Source: Candidatus Planktophila sp. (GTDB lineage Bacteria > Actinomycetota > Actinomycetes > Nanopelagicales > Nanopelagicaceae). Taken from it: DNA of 64,000 nucleotides. Both the position numbers and the translations under genes were made by a program. Positions 16,585 through 25,602 of the stretch are shown here, piece after piece (the first letter of the stretch is position 1; the number at the start of each line of letters is the position of its first letter). The stretch is taken from positions 1 through 64,000 of the forward strand of contig JAFMBT010000007.1 of assembly GCA_017858325.1 (NCBI GenBank), read 5' to 3'. A model generated the notes under the pieces. It was not told where the DNA came from, made no database searches, and was given only the letters and a program-made list of their open reading frames with translations.

Positions 16585-17333
16585 TCTATAGCGCGACCAT
16601 TTGCCTTATCGAAGGCGATGATTTCACGGAGTGCATCAATTGATGTATTAAGCAGAATATCTAGCGGTGGCATTGGCTCTTTTGCATGAACCATCATGAC
16701 TCCACCTGCACGAACCCTAAGCATTGAAGCGATAACAAAGAGCGCTGATGCCTCCATCTCAGAACAAATTGCACCACCAATCTCCCACGCTTTCCATCGG
16801 TTAAGCAGTTCTGAGGAAACACCCATTCGCTCAGGCTCATGTTGGCCATAGAAAGAGTCTTTTGATTGCGTGATTCCAATACGGTAATGAGCCTTGTTCT
16901 TTTCGGCAGCGCGCTTGATCGCCATGACAAGATCGATATCAGCAACGGCAGGAAACTCGATCGGCATGTAATGCTTTGACGTTCCTTCATCTCTAATTGC
17001 AGCAGAGATGATTGCTAGTTCACCAGAGACGCTATCTGGCTGAATATGGCCAGATGTACCGACTCGAATAAATGTATCGGCACCTACTCGTACCAACTCT
17101 TCGAGTGCGATAGCAGCTGATGGACAGCCAATTCCGGTTGAAGTTACAGAGACTTTAACTCCGTCGAGATATCCGGTGTAGGTGTTGTACTCGCGATTAG
17201 TTGCAACGTGTACTGGGTTATCAAAGAGGGCAGCGATCGGTTCACAGCGTCCAGGGTCACCGGGCAAGAGGACATACTTTCCGACATCACCTTTCTTTAA
17301 TTGAATGTGATATTGCTTCTCATCGTTAAGCAT
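16581..17333 (-). CDS. Uridine phosphorylase-like nucleoside phosphorylase, copy B
   Basis: This nucleoside phosphorylase of the PNP_UDP_1 superfamily has 250 residues. It matches the uridine phosphorylase pattern: LLPGDPGRCEPIAALF, VTSTGIGCPSAAIALEEL, FIRVGTSGHIQ, the DSFYGQ region and the ribose-contacting EMEASALFV. It would split uridine with phosphate to uracil and ribose-1-phosphate. Its start overlaps the end of copy A by eight bases. The two proteins are clear tandem paralogues with differing C-termini (AKEPMPPLDI here), so specificities may differ. Confidence 0.88.
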   Translation of the reverse strand: MLNDEKQYHIQLKKGDVGKYVLLPGDPGRCEPIAALFDNPVHVATNREYNTYTGYLDGVKVSVTSTGIGCPSAAIALEELVRVGADTFIRVGTSGHIQPDSVSGELAIISAAIRDEGTSKHYMPIEFPAVADIDLVMAIKRAAEKNKAHYRIGITQSKDSFYGQHEPERMGVSSELLNRWKAWEIGGAICSEMEASALFVIASMLRVRAGGVMMVHAKEPMPPLDILLNTSIDALREIIAFDKANGRAID

Positions 17334-18057
17334 TCTGATCTCCCTTTATTAACTCGCGCAACGCTAACACTGCTGTTTCAATCAATGGTTCGAGTGAACC
17401 AAGTTCGCCTTCTCCATGCATCACCATGATGCCACCTGCACGTACTCGCAACATAGAGGCTACGACAAAGAGAGTAGAGGCCTCCATCTCAGAACAGATT
17501 GCCCCACCGACCTCCCACGCCTTCCAACGATCAAGCAGACGTTGGGTCACACCTGAATGCTCGGGTTCAACTTCGCCATAGAAAGAATCCTTGGATTGAG
17601 AAATTCCAACGCGATGAGCTAAGCCTTTATCGGTTGCAGCCTTGCGCAGTGCTTGCACAACCTCGTAATGTGCAACGGCTGGAAAATCTGCTGGCATGTA
17701 GTGCAGTGATGTTCCTTCATCGCGGATGGCAGCGCTGACAATTGCTAACTCGCCAGATTTAGTCCCTGGCTGGATCGAACCTGATGTACCCACGCGAATA
17801 AAAGTCTTTGCACCTACGCGCACGAGCTCTTCCATGGCAATAGCAGACGATGGACATCCAATACCCGTTGAAGTGACTGAGACTTTTACTCCATCTAAGT
17901 AACCCGTATACGTTACATATTCACGATTAGTTGCAATGTGCTTGGCATCATCAAAATGTCGTGCGATCACTTCTGCTCGACCAGGATCTCCGGGCATGAG
18001 GACATATTCACCGACATCACCTTCTTTAAGGTGAATATGGTGCTGCAGTTGGCTCAT
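17326..18057 (-). CDS. udp: Uridine phosphorylase-like nucleoside phosphorylase, copy A
   Basis: This 243-residue phosphorylase carries the same blocks as copy B: LMPGDPGRAEVIARHF, STGIGCPSSAIAMEELVRVG, FIRVGTSGSIQPG, DSFYGEVEPE and SEMEASTLFVVASMLR. By eye the match to Escherichia coli Udp runs along most of the protein. It lies directly behind a nucleoside hydrolase gene (four-base overlap) and in front of copy B, in what appears to be one long minus-strand nucleoside operon. Confidence 0.88.
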   Translation of the reverse strand: MSQLQHHIHLKEGDVGEYVLMPGDPGRAEVIARHFDDAKHIATNREYVTYTGYLDGVKVSVTSTGIGCPSSAIAMEELVRVGAKTFIRVGTSGSIQPGTKSGELAIVSAAIRDEGTSLHYMPADFPAVAHYEVVQALRKAATDKGLAHRVGISQSKDSFYGEVEPEHSGVTQRLLDRWKAWEVGGAICSEMEASTLFVVASMLRVRAGGIMVMHGEGELGSLEPLIETAVLALRELIKGDQNA

Positions 18058-18980
18058 AACAACTTAACCCTTTCGATAAAGAAATCCATAAAGGCTTCGA
18101 CATCAACTTCCATTGCAACCTTGGCATTAGGTGGATTACCAGTGGCGTTGAAGTGATCAGCCGATATCTTCGCTGTTGTAAAGTCGCCATGTAACTCAAC
18201 ATCAAGGTAATAATCTCGGAGCGTAACTAGCTCTGGTTTTACCAAGATCGCTGCTGCGAGTGGATCATTAATTGCACACCCCTGTATCCCCTGGTACTCC
18301 GCGTGAAACTCCATATAGAACGCGGTGGATCGATCGATGAACTCAGCTATATCTGCCCGTACACCTTTAAGTCTGGCCACATGATCTTTTGTAAAAAGAC
18401 ATTGGTAGGTCACATCTAGCGGCACAATTGTTAAATCAATGCCTGAGTGCAAAAGAATGTCAAAGCTTTCAGGATCACAGAAAACGTTATATTCAGATGA
18501 TGGGGTTGCATTTCCAGGATAATGAATCGTTCCTGCCATTGATACAACGCTCTTAATTTTCTTGCGAAGGCTGGGCTCTTTTAGTAGCGCTAGAGCGAGA
18601 TTAGTGACTGGACCAATACATAAGATTGTCACTTCCCCAGGATTAGCGTTCACAATCTCGATAATGAGATTAGCCGCATTCTCTTTTACCACAGTGATTG
18701 TTGGTGGCGGAAGAACAGCATGACCTAGACCGGTATCACCGTGGGTCTCTTCGGCCACGCTCAACGCTTTTACAAGTGGCTGATTGGCTCCGATGGCCAC
18801 CGGGATATCTTGCATTCCAAGAAGTTCCACCAACTTAAGAGCGTTTGTTGTGCTCTTTTCAACAGTGGTGTTGCCATGAGTTACAGTGATCGCTTGGAGT
18901 TTAATTTCGGGCATTGCCTTGAGTAAAACGAAGGCGAGAGCATCATCTATTCCAGGATCAGTATCAAGAATTACTTTCAT
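18054..18980 (-). CDS. Nucleoside hydrolase (IUNH family), copy 3
   Basis: This is the third family member of the window, about 308 residues. It shows DTDPGIDDALAFVLL at the N-terminus, ILCIGPVTNLALAL and YNVFCDPESFDILL, with AINDPLAAAI near the C-terminus. I start at ATG 18980 rather than 19037, because the AAGGAGGAGGTGG stretch just upstream is an excellent ribosome binding site and the family begins with this metal motif. It overlaps the MFS gene by 17 bases. The three hydrolases are divergent in sequence, so they are not recent duplicates. Confidence 0.92.
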   Translation of the reverse strand: MKVILDTDPGIDDALAFVLLKAMPEIKLQAITVTHGNTTVEKSTTNALKLVELLGMQDIPVAIGANQPLVKALSVAEETHGDTGLGHAVLPPPTITVVKENAANLIIEIVNANPGEVTILCIGPVTNLALALLKEPSLRKKIKSVVSMAGTIHYPGNATPSSEYNVFCDPESFDILLHSGIDLTIVPLDVTYQCLFTKDHVARLKGVRADIAEFIDRSTAFYMEFHAEYQGIQGCAINDPLAAAILVKPELVTLRDYYLDVELHGDFTTAKISADHFNATGNPPNAKVAMEVDVEAFMDFFIERVKLL

Positions 18981-20163
18981 CCGTAGCCACCTCCTCCTTG
19001 TGAAAGCCCCAGCCAAAGCATGAAATAACAGTAGCAAGGGCCGTTGCCGCCGTCATGAAATAAAAGCCCTTCCAGCCATCAAACTCTTCAACAATCACAC
19101 CACTGAGTGTGCTGCCGATTGTGATTCCGATCGATATCGCTGCACCTAGAAAAGCAAAAGATTCATTGAGGCGGCTAAGCGGGACAAGCTCTTTCATGAA
19201 AGCATTAGCTGAGATGAGCGCGGGGCCGATTGCAATTCCTGAAACGATGATCCAGAACGCAATCGTATCCAGATCTTGAAAGAAGAGAATTCCTGATGTA
19301 CAGACCGTCATTACAGCGAGAGAGACGGTGTACCTGATTGTGCTTGAAATTTTCCAATGAATAAATCCATAAATTAGCCCAGAAACGGCGCTACCAAGGG
19401 GATATAACCCAACCCATAGTCCACCATCTGATGCTCGGCCGCCTTCGGTGGCGACTGCGATGATCACGACGAAGTTCGAACCAAAGAGCAGCCCCATAGC
19501 AACAAGGGATAGCAACAATGATTTCACATAAGGAATAGATAAAATCCCACGAGAGTGATCATCTTCGACTCGAGCGAAACCACCATGGTCTGTACTTGTT
19601 ATTGCGAGGCCGATACCGCCGATGATGACAAAGACTATTCCAGCTAGCAACGGTGAGCGCGAACCATAGAGCGCAAAGAGAAAGCCTGCCAGCGCAGGAC
19701 CGACAACAAATGCAGTCTCGTCAAAAACTGATTCTAGCGACAAGGCTGAACTGAGTTCTTTCTCATCAGTTATTGAACGGCTCCAGCGCGTGCGGGTATA
19801 ACTTCCAAAGTTAGGAAATGTTGCACCAAAAATTGCAGCGAGTGCAAAGAGGCCAATAGTGGAACGATCAATAAAAAAGAGGAGCCCTAGCATCGCTAGA
19901 GCATTGATGAGGGTGACAGGTATAAGTACTGAACGAGTACCAAATCGATCGGCTAACTTGCCGATCCTCGGACTCACAATCGCACCAGCTAAGGTGTAGA
20001 AAGCCGATGTAATTCCAGCGAGTGCAAAAGAATCACGGACATCAGAGACGAGAAATACAATCGCCACTGTATTCATCGCCATCGGAACTCGGCCAATAAT
20101 GCCAAATCCGAAGGTTGATGGAGCGTGAGGTTTGCGCATTATTGATGCGTAAGACCCAGCCAA
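18964..20163 (-). CDS. MFS transporter
   Basis: This is a Major Facilitator Superfamily membrane protein of 399 residues with about 12 hydrophobic segments. The loop 2-3 motif appears as GKLADRFGTRSVLIP near residue 73. The N-terminal half resembles drug or metabolite exporters of the Bcr/CmlA-like broad class. Position inside a nucleoside operon suggests nucleoside or base transport, which is inference. The start is uncertain: TTG 20163 has GAGG seven bases upstream, and ATG 20139 has none. Confidence 0.85.
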   Translation of the reverse strand: MAGSYASIMRKPHAPSTFGFGIIGRVPMAMNTVAIVFLVSDVRDSFALAGITSAFYTLAGAIVSPRIGKLADRFGTRSVLIPVTLINALAMLGLLFFIDRSTIGLFALAAIFGATFPNFGSYTRTRWSRSITDEKELSSALSLESVFDETAFVVGPALAGFLFALYGSRSPLLAGIVFVIIGGIGLAITSTDHGGFARVEDDHSRGILSIPYVKSLLLSLVAMGLLFGSNFVVIIAVATEGGRASDGGLWVGLYPLGSAVSGLIYGFIHWKISSTIRYTVSLAVMTVCTSGILFFQDLDTIAFWIIVSGIAIGPALISANAFMKELVPLSRLNESFAFLGAAISIGITIGSTLSGVIVEEFDGWKGFYFMTAATALATVISCFGWGFHKEEVATDESNS

Positions 20164-20213
20164 GACTGCCTCAGTTTCTCTCTTTTTCTATGATTTAAAA
20201 ATAGATTAGAAAA

Positions 20214-20669
20214 TTAGGAATCTATTTCTTGCTGCCACTTGAGCAGAATGTCAAACGCCTTATCGAAACTATCTACAACATATCCTACATCTTCAACACA
20301 TCCACGCACAAAAAGATTTATTCCTTTACCGTCGATCATGTTGCGATCCCGGATGACGCGAGTATCAGTAACAAGGCCAATAATCCCCTTCTTACTCTTG
20401 TCGTGACGCATCTCAGACCAGAAAATTCCAATCTCAGTGGCAGTTCCGTCATCGACCATCGGACCATCGAGCAGGGCTAAAACAACATTTGCTCCGAGTA
20501 CTTCTTTGGCATCGGTATCGAAGATGAACTTTGTTGTAATGGGATCTGGGAGGGGTATCTCATGGGGGACAAAGACCTCCATCCCGGCATCGCGCATTCG
20601 CTTTGCGCACTGATCAATATAAGAGCGCTCATATGGAGTAAAAAGTGGTCCTGCAAAATAAATCTTCAT
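20214..20669 (-). CDS. Nucleoside 2-deoxyribosyltransferase-like protein
   Basis: This is a 151-residue protein of the Nuc_deoxyrib_tr family. It has the N-terminal YFAGPLFTPYERSYI, the middle ANVVLALLDGPMVDDGTATEIG with the expected Asp and Glu, and a C-terminal SFDKAFDILL helix. The family either exchanges bases between deoxyribonucleosides or hydrolyses nucleotides and nucleosides, like the Rcl/DNPH1 branch. It is two bases downstream of the DUF2419 gene stop, so the two are coupled. Whether it transfers or hydrolyses cannot be decided from motifs. Confidence 0.8.
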   Translation of the reverse strand: MKIYFAGPLFTPYERSYIDQCAKRMRDAGMEVFVPHEIPLPDPITTKFIFDTDAKEVLGANVVLALLDGPMVDDGTATEIGIFWSEMRHDKSKKGIIGLVTDTRVIRDRNMIDGKGINLFVRGCVEDVGYVVDSFDKAFDILLKWQQEIDS

Positions 20670-20671
20670 TT

Positions 20672-21664
20672 TTAATACATCACAGTCTTAGTCAGGTGGT
20701 GGGGCCAATGTGTTGCGTGGTAAGTCTTCCAGAAACGGAAATCAACCTGCGGTTGAAGTAAAGGTTCCATTCCTGGACGTCGTTTATTAATCTCTTCGGT
20801 GAGCTTAGCAATGACAAAGATCGAACTGGCTCGCAATTCAATCTCGGCATCGCTATCGCGCTTAACCTCTGTCAGTGAATTGATCTGCTTCTCTAGTTCA
20901 GGTGCGTACTCAAAGATTCCCATTACTCGCAAACCCACAGGAACAATGTAGTCAGCAAAGGCGCTGAGCTTTTCGGCATCTTCTAACTTCCATGCACCTC
21001 GTGGTGAAAGCGCTAAGTGCATTCCCCAAATTCCTAGCTGAGCCAGCTTATAGATATGTATATCGGTACCGTGGTAATTGCTTACATCGCGGAAACGCGG
21101 AAACTCAGTGGTCAGGCGTTCCAGCAAGCCATCACCGCTGGCGTAGAGTTTTGGTGCACATGAACGGACAAAGCGTGAATAGCGGCCCTCGTACTTTTCC
21201 TCGAGCACTCGTCCGACCTCATTAAAGAGAGTGACGCGCTCATCAAGCATCGGCATCTCGATAGTCCCTGAGAAGACTGACTCAAGATCTTTTCGCGTGA
21301 GCTTTGCTAAATACTCTCCACTAAAGAATGGAATGCCGCTATGTATTGCGCGATGTAGGCAGGCCAACATCGCCTCTGAGTCACACCATCGCTTACCCAT
21401 GTAATCAGTTTCAAACTTGACCCCAGTGGAAAAATCTGTGAAGGCGAAGTTCATGGTGTTTACAACTAAAGTGAAATCCATAAGTACGTCAGGGTCATTT
21501 CCAAAATCAAAGAGCATAGAGCCATCTGGCTTTGCAAACTCTTCGTAGGCCATCCAATCAGCCACATATGAAATCTTCTCTGCATTAATTTTTACAAGAG
21601 ATGCCTCGCGTACTACCTGGCTTACAGTTGTGAGGACAGGTGTATCCCAATGAACAGTTGTCAT
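20672..21664 (-). CDS. Queuosine salvage-like protein (DUF2419/QNG1 family)
   Basis: This 330-residue soluble protein resembles the queuosine-5'-phosphate N-glycosylase/hydrolase family (human C9orf64/QNG1, DUF2419). The similarity rests on total length, early text VLMDFTLVVNTMNFAFTDF, the middle FPRFRDVSNYHG, the helix IHIYKLAQLGIWGMHLAL and a histidine-rich C-terminus ending HHLTKTVMY. Family members release queuine base from queuosine nucleotides. GGGGAG lies five bases before the ATG. It directly follows the nucleoside ABC permease genes. The assignment is by remembered motif pattern and not by alignment, so a different modified-nucleotide substrate is possible. Confidence 0.68.
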   Translation of the reverse strand: MTTVHWDTPVLTTVSQVVREASLVKINAEKISYVADWMAYEEFAKPDGSMLFDFGNDPDVLMDFTLVVNTMNFAFTDFSTGVKFETDYMGKRWCDSEAMLACLHRAIHSGIPFFSGEYLAKLTRKDLESVFSGTIEMPMLDERVTLFNEVGRVLEEKYEGRYSRFVRSCAPKLYASGDGLLERLTTEFPRFRDVSNYHGTDIHIYKLAQLGIWGMHLALSPRGAWKLEDAEKLSAFADYIVPVGLRVMGIFEYAPELEKQINSLTEVKRDSDAEIELRASSIFVIAKLTEEINKRRPGMEPLLQPQVDFRFWKTYHATHWPHHLTKTVMY

Positions 21665-21673
21665 GATCTCCCC

Positions 21674-22921
21674 TTACTCAGAACCGCGACGATAAGGCAT
21701 ACCGGCCATTGCTGGTGGCGTGAGCCTTTGTGCCAAGAAGGTAAGAACAATCAGTGTTGTAAAGTTTGGGAAGACGGTGACAAACTCTTGCGGAATAATA
21801 TCTACGCGTTGATTTATCCAAAGTCCAAAGAACGCAACACCTATAGAAATCGCGGCAAACTTCCACCGACGCGCAATGGAGTAATAGATACCCAATATCG
21901 CTGCAACGATTCCTGCAACCATCACTAGAGACATGACCGATTCGCTTTGGCGCACTCGCAGCGCATCGGTAAAACCAAAGAGCATCGAGCCAGCAAATAC
22001 TCCACCTGGTCTCCAATTGCCGAAGATCACAGTTGCAAGTCCAATAAAGCCTCGGCCTGCTGTCTGTCCTTCACGATAAACAGATGATGCAACAAGGGCA
22101 AGGTAGGCGCCACCAAGGGAGGCCATCATTCCCGATATCGAAATCGCGATATACCGAATTCGATAGACGTTGATTCCGAGTGACTCTGCCGCCATTGGAT
22201 TCTCACCCGAAAATCTCATCCGTAGTCCAAACTTGCTACGCCAAAGGATCCATGAAGTAAGAGGGACAAGGAGAAGGAGTGCCACAGTTACCAGTGAAAG
22301 ATCCTTAGTAAGGCCATGTAGTACCCCAGCAAGGTTTGAAATAAAGAAGATATTTTGAGAATCTATCTTTTCAAGAAGTGGGGCGATGATTGGAATTGTA
22401 AATGTCGGAAATGAATCAACTGGTGGAGAAACGGTCCGGTCTCCACCGACCGGTGGGAAGAAAATACCAGAGAGATAGCGGGCTCCACCGGCAGCAATCA
22501 AATTAATTGCTAGTCCAGATACCGCTTGATCAATGCCTATTTTGACAGTCAATACTGCATGGAAGAAGCCAGATGCAAGTCCGAAGATTGCAGCAGCGGC
22601 AAATCCAACAAGTGGTCCATGTAGATATCCAAACCATGCCGCCGTCCATGTTCCAACGATCATCATTCCTTCAAGACCAATATTAATAACACCTACTCGC
22701 TCAGCCCACAATCCACCGAGTCCAGCCATAAGGAGTGGAATTGCAAAACGCAAAGTTGCTCCAGATGTTCCTGGTGACGTGATATCTGTTGCACCAGTAA
22801 TTAACTCAACAAGTGAAATGATAAAGAAGAGGCCAGCGATCGCTAAAGTGATACGTGCTGGTGATGTGAAGAACTTTTTGGCCTTGCTTCTCTTCTTTTC
22901 AGGGGTTTTAGCAGTCATCAC
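21674..22921 (-). CDS. BMP-type nucleoside ABC transporter permease 2
   Basis: This membrane permease (BPD_transp_2 family) has 415 residues and about 9-10 hydrophobic segments. Diagnostic text is GGLWAERVGVINIGLEGMMIVG near residue 65 and FSGENPMAAESLGINVYRIRY in the cytoplasmic loop. Both are usual in nucleoside or simple-sugar importers partnered with BMP lipoproteins. The C-terminal part carries extra hydrophobic segments (FAAISIGVAFFGLWINQ). It overlaps the first permease gene by four bases. Confidence 0.92.
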   Translation of the reverse strand: MMTAKTPEKKRSKAKKFFTSPARITLAIAGLFFIISLVELITGATDITSPGTSGATLRFAIPLLMAGLGGLWAERVGVINIGLEGMMIVGTWTAAWFGYLHGPLVGFAAAAIFGLASGFFHAVLTVKIGIDQAVSGLAINLIAAGGARYLSGIFFPPVGGDRTVSPPVDSFPTFTIPIIAPLLEKIDSQNIFFISNLAGVLHGLTKDLSLVTVALLLLVPLTSWILWRSKFGLRMRFSGENPMAAESLGINVYRIRYIAISISGMMASLGGAYLALVASSVYREGQTAGRGFIGLATVIFGNWRPGGVFAGSMLFGFTDALRVRQSESVMSLVMVAGIVAAILGIYYSIARRWKFAAISIGVAFFGLWINQRVDIIPQEFVTVFPNFTTLIVLTFLAQRLTPPAMAGMPYRRGSE

Positions 22922-24009
22922 TGTGATTCCTTTAGACTAGAGGCTTCCGCATTGACTTTCCCTACCGCTCGTTGCTGTTGACGCAGATTGACTCGAGCAA
23001 CTAGCTCGTAGGCGACAACTATGGAGAGAACAATAGTTCCCTGCATCACGATGGTAATTTCTGGCGGAACTCCCTCGAATTCAAGGACAGGGGCGGTGCG
23101 CTCCAAGAAGGACCAGAGAAAGGCGGCAAAGAATATTCCGACTGGGTGATTTCTTCCAAGCAGCGCTAGAGCTAAACCAGTAAATGCATATCCAGCTGGA
23201 AATGCCATGCTGTATGAATGTGTATCAGAGAGAAGTGTTCCGATGCCGACGAGGCCAGCGATTGCACCAGATAAAATGGTGGTGATAAAGATCATTCCAG
23301 GTGCGTTGACGCCACTTGAACGAGCCGCTCTAAAAGATAATCCAGTGGCGCGAAGATTAAAACCAAAGACTGTCTTATTCAGCATCACCCAATAAGCGAT
23401 ACCTACAGCGATTGCCACAAAGAGAAAGGAGTAGATTTCCCCGTTAAAGGCCTTGATTGTTGGCATTTGACCACTCAGAGGAATCTTCCTCGTTTGAAGA
23501 TTCTGGGAACCTTCGGGCAGCGTGCCGAGTAGATCTTCGCTGAGCAAGAATGCGATGATCGCTGCTGCAATAAAATTGAGCATAATGTTACTAATAACTT
23601 CAGAGATTCCTCGGCGAACTTTGAGGTATCCCGCAATCGCTGCCCATAGACCACCGGCAAGCATCGCAGTGATAATGATGAGGGTAACATGCAGAATTGG
23701 CGGAAGATTTACTGCAGCACCCACTACAGCACCAAAGAATGCACCCATTCGATATTGACCATCGATACCAATATTAAAGAGCAGCATTTTAAATCCAATG
23801 GCTGCTGCGACGCCAGCCATGTAATAAGCGATTGTCTGATTCAGTTCGGAGACAAGATTACGTGGTTGAAAACCATACGAAACCATCTCAGCGAATATAT
23901 CAATTGGATTAACACCGCGAATCGTCAGAATAATATAGACAAAAATGAGTGAGCTTAAGATAGCCGCTACCGGAGCAAGGGTGCCCCAAAAAATTCTGCT
24001 CTTTGTCAT
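22918..24009 (-). CDS. BMP-type nucleoside ABC transporter permease 1
   Basis: This is the first of two permeases of the importer, 363 residues, BPD_transp_2 family. Text such as MLLFNIGIDGQYRMGAFFGA, ISEVISNIMLNFIAAAI and LRATGLSFRAARSSGVNAPG is family-typical. It overlaps the ATPase gene by four bases and the second permease by four. Together they should form the heterodimeric channel. Confidence 0.93.
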   Translation of the reverse strand: MTKSRIFWGTLAPVAAILSSLIFVYIILTIRGVNPIDIFAEMVSYGFQPRNLVSELNQTIAYYMAGVAAAIGFKMLLFNIGIDGQYRMGAFFGAVVGAAVNLPPILHVTLIIITAMLAGGLWAAIAGYLKVRRGISEVISNIMLNFIAAAIIAFLLSEDLLGTLPEGSQNLQTRKIPLSGQMPTIKAFNGEIYSFLFVAIAVGIAYWVMLNKTVFGFNLRATGLSFRAARSSGVNAPGMIFITTILSGAIAGLVGIGTLLSDTHSYSMAFPAGYAFTGLALALLGRNHPVGIFFAAFLWSFLERTAPVLEFEGVPPEITIVMQGTIVLSIVVAYELVARVNLRQQQRAVGKVNAEASSLKESQ

Positions 24010-25520
24010 GCGCTGATTGCCCCAGTCATTGCCAGGCCAAGATCTTCTGCTGTTGTTGTTGAAGGGTTGAGTATCGAAACAATACTTCCGCCGTAGATCA
24101 CTGCGATCCGATCAGAGAGAGAGAAGAGCTCTTCAAGATCTGCCGAGATCAACAGAATTCCAGCACCCCGCGTACGCGCCTTCATGAGTTGTTCCCAGAT
24201 AATTGCTTGAGCACCAACATCAACGCCACGAGTAGGTTGGGCTGCGATGATCAAATGAGGATCACCGCTAAGTTCGCGGCCCACAATAAATTTCTGTTGA
24301 TTTCCACCAGAGAGCGCACTCGCTAAAACATTTACTCCTGGAGTGCGAACATCGAATTCTGCAACAACTCGTTTCGAGTCTTCTGCCGCAGATCCTTTAT
24401 TCACCCAGATACCTTTAGCCATGGGCTGCGAAAATTGATGGCCTAGGATGCGGTTCTCCCACAGTGGTGCGGACATAAGAAGTCCATCGCGTTGGCGATC
24501 TTGTGGAATATATCCAACGCCAGCATTTCTAATATCTCGTGTTGGTGTAGTCACAGTATTAAGACCAAGCACTTCAACGGTTCCAGAGGATGGTCTCATC
24601 AGACCCATAATGAGTTCAATGAGTTCACTCTGACCATTTCCTTCAACTCCGGCTAGGCCAAGAATTTCACCTCCGTGAAGATCTAGGTTAACTCCACGAA
24701 GGATCTCGCGTCCATCTGCACGTGAATAAGAAGCGCCTTTAATAGTCAAAATACTCTTGCTACTAATATTTTGAGCACCCGCCTTTGGCCTAGGCAGTTC
24801 GCCTCCCACCATTAATTCTGCGAGCTCTTTCTTATTTGTATCATGAGGCTTACGCGAAGCAACAGTCGTGCCCTGACGCATGATCGTTATTTCATCAGCG
24901 ATTGCGAGTACCTCATCTAATTTGTGAGAAATAAAGAGGACCGTGAGTCCCTTATTTACAAGTTCACGCAAGTTTGTAAAAAGTTCTGAAACTTCTTGAG
25001 GAACCAATACTGCTGTTGGCTCATCAAGAATCAAAATCTTTGCACCGCGGAATAGCACCTTTGCGATTTCAACTCTTTGACGTTCACCAACGCCCAAGTT
25101 AGAGATGGATTCATCAGGATCGATATCTAGCTGATATGTATGGGCGATTTCAACCAACTTCTTTCTTGCCTCTTCAAATTTAATAGCAAAACCAAAGCGA
25201 GAAGGTTCACTTCCTAAAATAACATTTTCAAGAACAGTTGCATTATCTGCTAACTTAAAGTGTTGATGGACCATTCCAATACCAAGTGCGATCGCATCTT
25301 GTGGGGATTTGAGGGAGACTTCCCTGTCAAAAACTTTTATTACACCTGCATCGGGGCGGACTAAGCCGTAGAGAATCTTCATCAGCGTGGATTTTCCAGC
25401 TCCGTTTTCACCAATAATTGCGTGAATCGAGCCTTCACGAACATGGAGAGAGACCCCCTGATTAGCGATAACGCCAGGGTACTTCTTCTCTACTCCATCA
25501 ACTTCGAGAATATTTACCAC
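24006..25520 (-). CDS. BMP-type nucleoside ABC transporter ATPase (two nucleotide-binding domains)
   Basis: This is a double-domain ATPase of 504 residues, in the class of RbsA/YufO. The N-terminal domain has Walker A GENGAGKST near residue 38, signature LGVGERQRVEI and Walker B ILILDEPTAVL. The C-terminal domain has the degenerate Walker A GVEGNGQSE, signature LSGGNQQKFIVGREL and LIIAAQPTRGVDVGA. Such asymmetric second domains are normal for this class. It starts at GTG with GAAAGAAG upstream, and it is separated from the binding protein gene by a strong hairpin. Confidence 0.94.
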   Translation of the reverse strand: MVNILEVDGVEKKYPGVIANQGVSLHVREGSIHAIIGENGAGKSTLMKILYGLVRPDAGVIKVFDREVSLKSPQDAIALGIGMVHQHFKLADNATVLENVILGSEPSRFGFAIKFEEARKKLVEIAHTYQLDIDPDESISNLGVGERQRVEIAKVLFRGAKILILDEPTAVLVPQEVSELFTNLRELVNKGLTVLFISHKLDEVLAIADEITIMRQGTTVASRKPHDTNKKELAELMVGGELPRPKAGAQNISSKSILTIKGASYSRADGREILRGVNLDLHGGEILGLAGVEGNGQSELIELIMGLMRPSSGTVEVLGLNTVTTPTRDIRNAGVGYIPQDRQRDGLLMSAPLWENRILGHQFSQPMAKGIWVNKGSAAEDSKRVVAEFDVRTPGVNVLASALSGGNQQKFIVGRELSGDPHLIIAAQPTRGVDVGAQAIIWEQLMKARTRGAGILLISADLEELFSLSDRIAVIYGGSIVSILNPSTTTAEDLGLAMTGAISA

Positions 25521-25552
25521 GTATGACTTCTTTCTATTGTTTAAGTTTTAAG

Positions 25553-25589
25553 TGTGAAGTACGCCGCCATGTCAGCGGCGCACTTCACA
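25553..25589 (-). repeat. Strong intercistronic hairpin between binding protein and ATPase genes
   Basis: A 15-base arm TGTGAAGTACGCCGC faces GCGGCGCACTTCACA across a seven-base loop, with one mismatch. No U-run follows on the minus strand, so it is less likely to be a full terminator. It is well placed to block 3' decay or cause partial termination, which would keep binding protein mRNA more abundant than the rest of the operon. Confidence 0.75.
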
Positions 25590-25602
25590 TTACTTAATTG
25601 AT

